The notes below the pieces were generated by a model. That model saw only the letters and a program-made list of their open reading frames with translations, had not been told where the DNA came from and made no database searches. DNA of 64,000 nt from Callipepla californica brunnescens (Eukaryota > Chordata > Aves > Galliformes > Odontophoridae): NCBI GenBank assembly GCA_023055505.1, contig JALIRH010000141.1:437501-501500 (forward strand). The letters are read 5' to 3'. A program made the translations under genes and the position numbers. This document shows positions 38,820 through 49,373 of the stretch, one piece after another (the first letter of the stretch is position 1; each line of letters starts with the position of its first letter).

Positions 38820-39260
38820 GAAAAAAGAGAGCGCCGCGCGGCCCCCGGAATCCTGCCCCGCCCCTCCCCCGCTGCCGCTGCCGCTGCCGCTGCCCCTGCC
38901 CAGCCCCACCCCCAAAGCTCACAGTGCCTCCCGTACAGCCGCCGCCGCCGCTCCAACGTGCGGTTTCCGCGGCAACGGAGCCGCCGCCGCCGCCGCCGCT
39001 CCAACGCGCGGTTTCCGCAGTTTCCGCAGTTTCCGCGGTTCCCACGGCAACGGAGCCGCCGCCGCCGCCGCCGCCGCCGCTCCAACGCGCGGTTTCCGCG
39101 GTTTCCGCGGCGCCGCCACCGCCGCCGCCATAGTACTCCACCGCTCCGTTCATCTGCGGGGGGGGGGGACTTCCGTTTCCGGCTTCCGGGACCGGCGCAC
39201 GCGTAGTGCTATTCCCAGAGCCGCGCGCAGTGGGGGTGGGGCTGTTCGGCCATGGCGTTG
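38820..39260. promoter_or_regulatory. CpG island with trinucleotide repeats, probable promoter of SGF29
   Basis: Very CpG-rich block between two AT-poor but CpG-poor minisatellites. It contains (GCC)n runs and three tandem copies of a module, GCC-repeat then CTCCAACG(C/T)GCGGTTTCCGC, at about 38940, 38985 and 39060. An RFX X-box-like palindrome GTTCCCACGGCAAC is at 39038-39051. ETS-type sites ACTTCCG (39169-39175) and CTTCCGGG (39183-39190) lie just upstream of the SGF29 start at 39252. A G11 run is at 39158-39168. The promoter role is inferred from position and motifs. Confidence 0.75.
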
Positions 39261-39327
39261 GCGGGGGGGGAGGTCGCGCAACGTGGAGCTCCTGGGGGAG
39301 CTACAGCGGCTGCTCGCGCACACGCAG
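39252..39327 (+). CDS. SGF29: SGF29 first coding exon (out of frame by one base as given)
   Basis: SGF29 (CCDC101) is a subunit of SAGA and ATAC histone acetyltransferase complexes. Its N-terminal coiled coil contacts the complex and its C-terminal tandem Tudor domain reads H3K4me2/3. The sequence starts at ATG 39252 in a Kozak-like GGCC context and ends at CAG followed by a GTGGG donor at 39328. In frame with the donor it encodes RSRNVELLGELQRLLAHTQ, which aligns without gaps with the end of human exon 1, SRIAELLTELHQLIKQTQ. The ATG-proximal MALAGG also fits human MALVSA. The two parts join only if one G is removed from the G8 run at 39263-39270; the exon is then 75 nt or 25 codons, as I recall for human. 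The extra G is either a homopolymer sequencing error or a real frameshift. No exon 2 is seen downstream. Confidence 0.85.
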
Positions 39328-39645
39328 GTGGGAAAGGGGAGGGGGGGAGGAGTGGGGTGGCGGAGGGAGAAGGGGGGAATAGGGTGTGGGTGGGGTGGGG
39401 CGGAGTTGGGTGAGGGACGGGGATGTGGGGCTGGGGTTGGGGCTAATGGGGCTCGATGCTCGGTTCTAAGTCCGGGTGCTCAGTTAGGGGTCTGAAGGCT
39501 CTGTTATGGGGCTGGGGCTGCAGATGTGGGGTCGGGGTTGTGGGGCTGGGGCCGTCGATGTGGGGGAGGGATCAGCCAGTCCTCATTGGTGGGCAACCAT
39601 GGAAGGGGCGAGGACTCCAACAAAAGAAGCGGGGGGAAACCAGCA
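39328..39645 (+). other. Start of SGF29 intron 1 (G-rich)
   Basis: G-rich sequence after the exon 1 donor, with runs such as GGGGAGGGGGGAGG and several TGGGGCTGGGG motifs. It carries no recognisable exon and runs into the 11-bp array at about 39646. The open frames in it are short and low in complexity. Confidence 0.6.
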
Positions 39646-42600
39646 GCCCCACTGCTGCCCCATAGCCTCCTCATAGCTGCCCCACTGCAGCCCCATAGCT
39701 GCCCCATGGCTGCCCCACTGTTGCCCCGCTGCCACCCCATAGCCACCCCACTGCTGCCCCATAGCTGCCCCACTACTGCCTCATAGTGGCCCCATAGCCT
39801 CCTCAGAGCTGCCCGATAGCTGCCTCATAGCCACCAGATAGCCGCCCCATAGCTGCTCCATAGCCTCCCCATAGCCTCCTCATAGCTGCAACGCTGCTGC
39901 ACCATAGCTGCTCCATGGCTGTATAATAGCCGCCCGATAGCTGCCCCACGGCTTCCCAATAGCTGCCCAATAGCTGCCCGACTACTGCCACATAGCCGCT
40001 CTATACCTGCCCAATAGCCTCCTCATAGCTGTCCCACTGCAGCCCCATACCTGCCCCATGGCTGCCCCATTGCTGCCACATAGCCACCCCACTGCTGCCC
40101 CATAGCTGCCCCACTACTGCCTCATAACGGCCTCATAGCCTCCTCAGAGCTGCTCGATATCTGCATCACTGCTGCCTTAGAGCCGCCCCATAGCTGCCCC
40201 ACTGCTGCCCCATTGCTGCCTCACTGCAGCCCCATAGCTGCCAATGGCTGCCCCATAACCTCCTCATAGCTGCCCCACTGCTGCCCCATAGCCGCCCCAT
40301 GGCTGCCCCACTGCTAACTTATAGTTGCCCCACTACTGCCCCATAGCTTCCCCACTGCTGCTCCACAGCCGCCCCAAAGCCTGCTCATAGCTGCCCCACT
40401 GCTGCCCCATATCTGCCTCATGGCTGCCTCATAGCCGCACCATAGCTGCCCCACTGCTGCCCCGTGTCTGCCTCATAGCCGCACCATAGCTGCCCCACTG
40501 CTGTCCCATAGCTGCCCTATAGCTTCCTCGTAGCTGCCCCACTGCTGCCCCATAGATGCAAAATGGCTGCCTCATAGCCGCTCCGTAGCTGCCCCACTGC
40601 TGCCCTATAGCATTTCCATAGCCTCTTCATAGCTGCCTCACTGCTGCCCCACAGCTACCCCATGGCTGCCTCATAGCTGCCCCATAGCTGCCTCCTAGCC
40701 GCTCCATACATGCCCCATAGTCTCCCTATAGCGTCCTCATTGCTGCCCCACTACTGCCCCATAGCTGCCCCACTACTGCCCCATAGCTGCCCCATAACGT
40801 CCTCATAGCTGCCCCATAGCTGCCCCATACCTGCCTCACTGCTGCCCAATAGGTGCCCAAATAGCCGCCCCATAGCTGCCCCACTGCTTCCCAATAGCTG
40901 CCTTATATCTGCCCGACTGCTGCCCCATAGCTGCCTCATAGCCTCCCCATAGTCTCCTCATAGTTGCCCACACTGCTGCCCCATAGCCTTCCCATAGCTG
41001 CCTTAGCTGCCCCACTGCTGCCCCATATCTGCCCCATAGCCTCCTCAAGGCCTCCTCATAGCTAACCCATAGCTGCCTCACTCGTGCCCCATAGCTGCCC
41101 CATAGCCTCCTCATAGCTGCCTCACTGCTGCCCCATATCTGCCCAACTTCTGCCTAATTGCTGCCTCACTGCTGCACCATAGCTGCCCTACGGCTGCACC
41201 ATAGCTGCCCCATAGCTGTCTCATAGCCACCCGATAGCTGCCTCCATAGCCTTCTCGTAGCTTCCTTACTGCTGCCCCATAGCTGCACCGTGGCTGCCCC
41301 ATAACTGCACCGTGGCTGCCTCATAGCCGTTACATATCTGCCCCATAGCCTCCCCATAGCCTCCCCATAGCTTCCTCATAGCTGCCTCACTGCTACCCCA
41401 TAGCTCCCTCGCTGCTTCCCCATAGGTGCCCCATGGCTACCTCATAGCTGCCCCACTGCTGTCCCATAGCTGCCCCATGGCTGCCTCATAGCCACCCCAT
41501 AGCTGACCCACTGCTGCCTCATAGCCACCCCATAGCTGACCCACTGCTGCCTCATAGCTGCTCCACTACTGCCCCATAGCTGCCTCACTGGTTTCTCATA
41601 CCTACCCCATGGCTGCCTCATAACCTCACCATAGCTGCCCCACTACTGCCCCATAGCCACCCCGTCGCTGCCCCATAGCCTCCCCATACTTGCCCCATAG
41701 CTGTCTCACTGCTGCCCCATAGCTGCCCCATGGCTGCCTCATAGCCGTCCAATAGCTGCCCGACTACTGCCCCATAGCTGCCTCATAGCCTCCCCATAGT
41801 CTCCTCATAGTTGCCCACACTGCTGCCCCATAGCCTCCCCATAGCTGCCTTAGCTGCCCCACTGCTGCACCACATCTGCCCCATAGCCTCCTCATAGCTG
41901 ACCCATAGCTGCTTGATAAGTGCCTCATACCTGTTGTATAACTGCCTCACTGCTGCCCCATAGCTGCCCCATAGTTTCCTCAGAGCCTCCTCATATTTGC
42001 CCCACTGCTGCCCCGTAGCTGCCTTACTACTGCCCCATACCTGCCTCACTGCTGCCCCATAGCTTCCCCGTCGCTGCCTCATAGCCGCCCCATTGCTGCC
42101 CCATGGCTTCCCAATAGCATCCTCAAAGCTGCCCCATTGCTTCCCCTTAGCTTCCTCACTGCTGCCCCATAGCTACCCCACTACTGCCCCATAGCCGCCC
42201 CGTAGCCTCAAAGCTGCCCCACTGCTGCCCCATGGCTGCCTCTTTGTTGCCCCATACCTGCCCCACTGCTGCCCTATAGCCACCCCATAGCTGCCTCACT
42301 TCTGCCCCATAACTGCCTCATATCCTCCCCATAGCCTCCTCATAGATGCCTCACTGCGACACAATAGCTGCCCCACAGCTGCCCCATAGCTGCCTCACTG
42401 CAGCCCCACAGCTACTTTTTGTCTGCCTCAAAGATGCCCCATAGCTTCCTCATGGCCTTCCCATAGTCTCATCATAGCTGCCCCACTGCTGCCCCATAGC
42501 TGCCTTACTACTGCCCCTTGCTGCCCCAAGGCTCGCTTATAGCTACACCATAGCTGTTTCACTACTGCCACATAGCTGCCCCATGGCTGCCCCATAGCTG

Positions 42601-43643
42601 CTCAACTGCTGCCCCATAGTCGCCCCATAGCTGCCCCACTGCTGCCCCATACCTGCTTCATAGCCTCCCCATAGTCTCCTCCTGCTACCCCACTGCTGCC
42701 CCATAGCTGCTCCATAGCCTCTCAAGAGACTCCTCATAGCTGCCCCACTTCAGCCCCATAGCCGCCCCATAGCTGCCTCACTGCTGCCCCATTGCCACCC
42801 CATGGCTGCCTAATAGCCGCCCCATAGCTGTCCCACTGCTGCCCCATAGCTGCCCCATAGCTGCCTTATAGGTGCCCCACTACTGCCACATTGCCGCTCT
42901 ATAGCTGCCCCATAGCCACCCCATAGCTGCCCCCATAGCCTACTCAATAGCTTCCTTACTGCTGCCCATAGCTGCCCCACTGCTGCCCCATAGCTGCACC
43001 GTGGCTGCCCCATAGCCTCCCCATAGCCTCATCATAGCTGCCTCACTGCTACCCCATAGCTCCCTCGCTGCTTCCCCATAGCTGCCCCATGGCTACCTCA
43101 TAGCTGCCCCATAGCTGCCCCACTACTGCCCCATAGCCACCCCATAGCTGCCTCACTGCTCCCCCATAGCTACATTTTGTCTGCCTCAGAGCTGCCCCAT
43201 CGCTTCCCCATGGCCTTCCCATAGCCTCGTCATAGCTGCCAAACTACTGACCCATAGCTGCTTCACTACTGCCCCATAGCTGCCCAATGGCTTCCCCATA
43301 GCCACCCTATAGCTGCCCAACTACTGCCCCATAGCCTCCCCATAGCTGCCTCACTGCTCCCCCATAGCTGCCCCATGTCTGCCTCATCGCCGCCCCATAG
43401 CTGCCCCATAGCCTCTCGATAGCTGACCCATAGCTGCCCCATAGCCTCCTCATAGCTGCCTCACTGCTGCCTGATTGCTGCCTCACTTCTGCCCCATAGC
43501 TGCCCAATGGCTTCCTCATAGCCGCCCCATAGCTGCCCCACTGCTGCCCCATAGCTGCCTTATAGCTGCCCTACTACTGCCCCATAGCTGCCCCACTGCT
43601 GCCCAATAGCTGCCCCATAGCTTCCCCATAGCCTCCTCATACC
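39646..43643. repeat. 11-bp minisatellite array B (GCTGCCCCATA)
   Basis: About 4.0 kb of the same 11-bp family as array A, on the other side of the CpG island and exon 1. Monomer variants are shared with array A, which suggests one array interrupted by, or grown around, the promoter. It ends at CCTCCTCATACC, where the 10-bp array begins. Minus-strand open frames (QLWGSYGAA-like) follow from the 33-bp reading periodicity. Confidence 0.95.
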
Positions 43644-45961
43644 TTTCTTTTCTCTTATTCTGGCATTCTGACATTCTGACATTGTGACATTCTGAGATAC
43701 TCTCATTGTCACATTGCAACATTGTTACATTCTAATATTCTCCCATTCTGAACTTCTGGAATTATGACAACCTGCCGTTGTGACATTCTCCCATTCTGAC
43801 ATTATGACATTCTAATATTCTCACATTCTGAAGTTCTGGCATTATGACAACCTGCCCTTGTGCTATTTTCACATTCTGACATTCTGACATTCTAGCATTG
43901 TGACATAGTGACATTCTGGAATTGTGACAACCTGTCATTCTGACATTCTGTCATTGTGATACTCTCACATTCTGCTATTGTGACATTCAGATATTTGGAC
44001 ATTCTGAAATTCTGGAATTGTGACATTCTGAAATTCTGGAAATGTGACAATCTGTCATTCTCACATTGTGACAATGCAAAATTCTGATACTGTGAAATTC
44101 TGACTCTCTCTCATTGTGACATTGTGAGATTCTCACATCGTGGCATTGTGGCATTCTCACTTTCTCACGTTCTGACATGTTAACATTGTGACATTCTAAC
44201 ATTCTCTCATTGTGATTTTCGGCCATATTTATCATCTGACATTGTGACGTTCTGTCACAGTCATATGTTGTCATTGTGACATTCTATCTTCATGACATAC
44301 TGATATTGTGACTTTGTGGCATTGTGATACACTGACATTCTGAAATTGTGGCAATCTGTCATTGTGACTCTGTGACATTCTCCAATTCTGACATTCTCAC
44401 ATTCTAACGTTCTCACATTGTGTCATTCGGTCATTGTCATATTCTCACTTTCTGATATTCTCTCATTGTGATATCGTGACGTTGTGACAATTTGACATTC
44501 TGACATTAAGACATTCCGACATCATGAGATTCTCTCTTTCTCTCATTCTGACATTTTGACATTGTGACATTCTCACTTTCTCATATTCTGCCATTCTGAT
44601 ATTCTGGCATTGTGACATTCTGAGATACTCACATTGTAACATTGTGACATTGTGACATTCTAATATTCTCACCTTCTGAAGTTCTGGCATTATGACAATC
44701 TGCCATTGTGATATTCTCACTTTCTGATATTATGACATTCTAGCGTTGTGACATAGTGAAATTGTGACATTGTGACATTCAGACATGTTGACATTCTGAA
44801 ATTCTGGAATTGTGACAACCTGTCATTCTCACATTGTGACAATGCAACATTCTGATATTGTGACATGATGACATTGTGACACTGTGACATTCTGAAATTC
44901 TAACTCTCCCTCATTCTGACGTTCAGACATTCTCACATTGTGACATTGTAAAACTCTGACTCTCTCTCATGGTGACATTCAGACATTCACACATTTTGAC
45001 ATTCTGACATTCTGACATTCTGGCATTCTGACATTCTCACAATGTGTCATTCGGTCATTGCCATATTCTCACTTTCTGATATTCTCTCATTGTGATATTG
45101 TGACGTTGTGACAATTTGACATTCTGACGTGAAGACATTCTGACATCATGACATTCTCTCTTTCCCTCATTCTGACATTTTGACATTGTGACATTCTGAG
45201 ATACTCTCATGGTGACATTGTGACATTGTGGCATTCTAATATTCTCACCTTCTGATGTTCTGGCATTATGACAATCTGCCATTGTGATGTTCTCACCTTG
45301 TGACATTGTGACATTCTAGCATTTTGACAATGCGTCATTCTGACGTTGTGACATAGTGACATTCTGGAATTTGGAAAATCTTTCATTCTGACATTCTGTC
45401 ATTGTGACATTCTCAGAATCTGACATTGTGACATTCTGATATTTTCACATTCTGAAATTCTGTAATCGTGACAATCTGTCATTCTCCCATTGTGGTATTT
45501 GTGACGTTCTTACACTGTTACATATTGATATTCTGACCTTGAGACATTGCGACATTGTGACATAGTGATATTCTGTCATTCTGACATTTTGACATTCTCA
45601 CATTCTCACTTTCTTACATTGTGACACTCGGTCATTGTGATATTCTCTCTTTTTCATCTCCTCTTATTGTGACTTTCTGACACAGTCATATTCCCTAATC
45701 TTGTAGTTGTGACACAGTGAAGATTTGACATTCTGACATTAAGACACTCTGACATCATGACATTCTCACTTTCTCCCATTCTGACATGTTGACATTGTTG
45801 CATTCTAACATTCTCTCATTGCTATATTCTGACATATTTCTATTCTGTCATTGTGACATTCTCTCACAGACACATGCTGCCATTTTGACATTCTATCGTT
45901 GTGACATTCTGACATTGTGACATTCTGAGATACTCTCATGGTGACATTCTGACATTCTAAT
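43644..45961. repeat. 10-bp minisatellite array, part 1 (GACATTCTGA)
   Basis: Monomers of 10 bp, mainly GACATTCTGA, GACATTGTGA, CATTCTCACA and variants. Three monomers give a 10-residue repeat (MSQCHNVRMS-like) on the minus strand, which explains the open frames. The end (CTAAT, 45957-45961) is the left target duplication of a solo LTR. Confidence 0.94.
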
Positions 45962-46294
45962 TGTATGGGAACTGTTGAATCATGGCCTGAACCACTGATT
46001 GATCACCTGAGGCAAGCCCTGAGTCAGCTGCAGGGGCACAAGTGAGTGTGATTGGAAGGGGTGGAGTTTGACTCCACCTCTGCCAAGACCCCATTTAAGG
46101 GCTGACCTCCAGCAGGGAAGGTTCTCTTGTTAGAGATCCCTCCCTTTTGGAGTTATTAGCGAGCCTCGACCATCATCAAGGTGAGCTCCTCTCTTTTCTT
46201 CTTGTTTGTATACCATTTTCTTAAGCCTACCTAAAATATACCGCCTTTCGCACAATTTCCATGGAGTGCTTTTTTGGGGGTTATTTGCCTTATA
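45962..46294 (+). mobile_element. Solo LTR 1 (333 bp) with 5-bp target duplication CTAAT
   Basis: Unique sequence inserted in the 10-bp array. Removing it and one CTAAT restores GACATTCTAATATTCTGAC, which fits the array phase, so the boundaries are well supported. It begins TGTATGGG and ends CCTTATA, where TACA would be the perfect inverted end. A TATA-like CATTTAAGG is at about 46092 and suggests plus orientation. The 5-bp duplication is typical of many endogenous retroviruses. The family is not recognised and there is no internal coding region. Confidence 0.85.
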
Positions 46295-47475
46295 CTAATA
46301 TTCTGACTTTCTCACATCGTGACATTCAGTCACTGTCATAATTCTCACTTTCTGATATTCTCTTACTGTGCTATTGTGGCATTGTGACAAGTTGACATTC
46401 TGACTTCATGACATTCTCTCTTTCCCTCATTCTGACATTGTGACATTGTCACGTTCTGACATTCGGTCGTTGTGATATTCTCACTTTTTCATATTCTCTC
46501 TTTGTGACATTGTGACACAGTCATATTCCCTGATTTTGTAATTCTGATATTCTGACGTTCTGACATTCTGACATTCTCACAATGTGTCATTCATTCATTG
46601 GCATATTCTCACTTTCTGATATTCTCTCATTGTGATATTGTGACTTTGTGACAATTTGACATTCTGACATCATGACATTCTCTCTTTCCCTCATTCTGAT
46701 ATTCTGACATTGGGACATTCTCACTTTCTCGTATTCTGACATTCTGATATATCAATAATCTGTAATTGCGACATTCTCTCATTGTGGCATTGTGACATTC
46801 TCTCATTCTGACACTGAAATTCTGAGATTTGTGATATTGTGACGTTCTCATACTGTGACATTCAGGCACTCTCACATTGGTTCATTCTGACATTCTGACG
46901 TTATGACATTTTGATGTTGTGACATTCACTCACTCCCATTCTGGCGTTTTCACATTCTGACATTCTCACAATCTGGCATTCTAAAATTGTGGCCATCTCT
47001 CATTGTGACATTCACTCATTCTCACATTCTGATAGTTTGACAGTCTCTCTTGGTGACATTTTGAGGTTCTCTCGTTGTGACATTGTGATATTCTGACCTT
47101 CTGATGTTCTGACATTTTGACATTATAGCATTGTGACACTCTGACATTCTCTCCTTGTGACATTCTGACATTCCGATATTTTGACTTTCTCTCATTACCA
47201 CATTCTGACATTCTGAAACTGTGGGAATCTGTCATTCTGACATTCTGTCATTGTGATATTTGGACTTTGTGACATTTTGACATTTTGAAGTTCTGACATT
47301 CTGAGATACTCTCATTGTGACACTGTGACATTGTCATTCACTTGGTGTTATTATCTCTCATTGTGACGTTGTGACATTTTGATATTCCCCGATTTTCTAA
47401 TTGCGACATTCTGACATTCGGTCATTGTGATGTTCTCACTTTTTCATATTCTCTCATTGTGACGTTTTGACACAG
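46295..47475. repeat. 10-bp minisatellite array, part 2
   Basis: Continuation of the GACATTCTGA array between two solo LTRs. It begins with the right CTAAT duplication of LTR 1 and ends with the left CACAG duplication of LTR 2. No gene is visible. Confidence 0.94.
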
Positions 47476-48398
47476 TGTCACGCTCCAAAATAAAGGAGGG
47501 AGATGAGGTTCTTTATATGTATGTGTATACCCGATGGTGAGATTAAAAGGCAATGGTTCAAATTTTAGCCCAACCAGTTTATTACAATAAGTAGTTTTTT
47601 AGGGATATGGGGAAGGGAAGATGGGTGATAGAAAAGAGATGAAAAGCGAAGAGACTTGGCAGAAAGCAGGAAAGAGAAAGAGAGAGCATCAGCACCGTGG
47701 ATCTGGCGAGGTCCGTAGTCCGTTGGTCTCAGGAATTCGTCTGGTCTCCGCGGGGGATGGGAGAAAGCCGGGAAGTTTTGCAGCAAGCAGGCGCTGTGCA
47801 GGGGGGTTCTTCCAAAGAGGTTTTTCCCTCAGGAAAGTCTCTTCTTCAAAGTCTTTGGTTTAGTGGTGTCGAGAAAACCAACTGAGCAACTCGACACACC
47901 AATGAGTTCTGTCAAGCGGCGCGCTGGGTACATGGGGGATTGCTTCACCAAACATGCGCACGTAAGAGAGAAATGAATAGCTATTTAAAGGTATAGCACA
48001 TGCATATTCATCACGTTCCAGACTCTGGTTATCGAGGGGATTAAACCTAAAGGTCAGTTTTGCTTTAAATTTTCAAACCTTGAAGGAGGAAAGCTCCTCA
48101 CCATTCATGTGGGTGTTTTGTTTTAAGAGAGGCTTGTCTTGTAGGGACAACAGGGTGTCTATCCTGCTTTCTTTAGCTGCCTCCGTGTTCTGGCATTAGT
48201 TTGATTTGTGCCCACCCAACACATCTGGCCCAACAGATAAATCAACAGGAGTAGTACTTTCGGTGCCATACAAGTATTATTGTCCTTTGTGATGATCAGC
48301 TTCTCCAAGCAGTTGTCAATTAGAGTCTTCTAGCCAGAAAGACCTCATGAAGCAAGCTTTGAGACAACAAAAGTAAAAAACAGTTGCTGTCTTTCACA
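47476..48398 (-). mobile_element. Solo LTR 2 (923 bp) with 5-bp target duplication CACAG
   Basis: Unique block with perfect TGT...ACA ends (TGTCACGC at left, TTTCACA at right), flanked by CACAG at 47471-47475 and 48399-48403. Excision restores GACACAGTCATATTCCC, a string seen elsewhere in the array (about 45670 and 46508). On the minus strand there is a TATA-like CTTTAAATAGC (about 47985) and an AATAAA (about 47580), so minus orientation is likely. Short open frames at 47565-47885 on both strands show no retroviral motif. The family is not identified. Confidence 0.87.
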
Positions 48399-49373
48399 CA
48401 CAGTCATATTCCCTGAATTTTAATTGGGAGGTTGTGACGATTTGACATTCTGACATTAAGACATTCTGACATCATGACATTCTCCCTTTCTCACATTCTG
48501 ACATGTTGACATTGTGACATTCTAATATTCTCTCATTGTGACATTCTGACATTCTGACATTCTTATATTCTCACCTTCTGATGTTCTGGCATTCTGACAA
48601 TCTGCCATAGTGACATTCTGACATTGTGATATTGTGATATTATGACATTGTGGCTTTGTGACTTTGTGATATTCTCGCAGTGTCAAATTCTGTGATTCTG
48701 ACATTCTGAGATTGTGACATCGTGGCATTTTGGGAATCTGGCATAGTGATATTGTGATATTCTCACATTTTGTCATTCTGACATTCTGACAATCTGATAT
48801 TGTGACATTCTCAGATTGTTACATTGCTGCGTTCTGAAATTCTCTCATTGTGACATTGTGAAGTTGTGAAATTCTGACATTATGATGTGATGTCTTTGTT
48901 ACATTCTGAGATTGTGCCAATGTTACATTCTTCTATTCAGATACATTGTGACATTCTCAACTTAGGACATTCTGATATTCTTGCATTCTGACGTTGTGAC
49001 ATTCTGACATTCTGAAATTCGGACATTCTCACATAATCACATTCTGACATCATTTCGTTCTCACATTCTGACATTCTGTTATTCTGACATTCTCATATTC
49101 TCACTTTGTGACATTGTGACGTTCTGACATCCTCACGTACTGACATTCTGAAAATGCGACCTTCTGACATTGTGACACTGTAATATTCTGACTGTGAAAT
49201 TTTTACATTCTGGTATTGTGACAGTCTTTCATTTTTGCATTGTGACATTCTGACACTGTGACATTTTTAGATTCTCACATTGTGATATTTTGGCATTGTG
49301 AAATTCTAACCTTGTGACACTGACATTCTGACATTGTGATACTTTGATATTGTGACTGTCACATTCTGACACC
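48399..49373. repeat. 10-bp minisatellite array, part 3
   Basis: Last stretch of the GACATTCTGA array after LTR 2. It passes abruptly into TTAGGG-like sequence at TCTGACACC/GTTAGGG (about 49373). No gene is seen. Confidence 0.93.

Noticed and set aside
38719..39153. Minus-strand 144-codon frame starting MNGAVEYYGGGG as a firm gene
   Set aside because: It is mostly GCC-trinucleotide translation and runs on into the 11-bp minisatellite. Only the start position near a promoter is suggestive, so it is kept as a finding and not as a feature.
34935..43722. Many minus-strand frames of 60-144 codons (MRRLWGSSGAA-type)
   Set aside because: An 11-bp repeat read in triplets gives an 11-residue repeat, free of stops by chance. 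Starts and ends fall at random monomer variants.
47565..47885. Short frames on both strands inside solo LTR 2
   Set aside because: They lie within an LTR, overlap each other, and show no retroviral or host motif.
43892..48776. Minus-strand frames MSQCHNVRMSEC-type
   Set aside because: Product of the 10-bp array; the 30-bp reading period is stop-free on that strand.
43644..49373. CRISPR-like regular direct repeats
   Set aside because: There are no unique spacers; monomers are contiguous and vary gradually, and the context is vertebrate.
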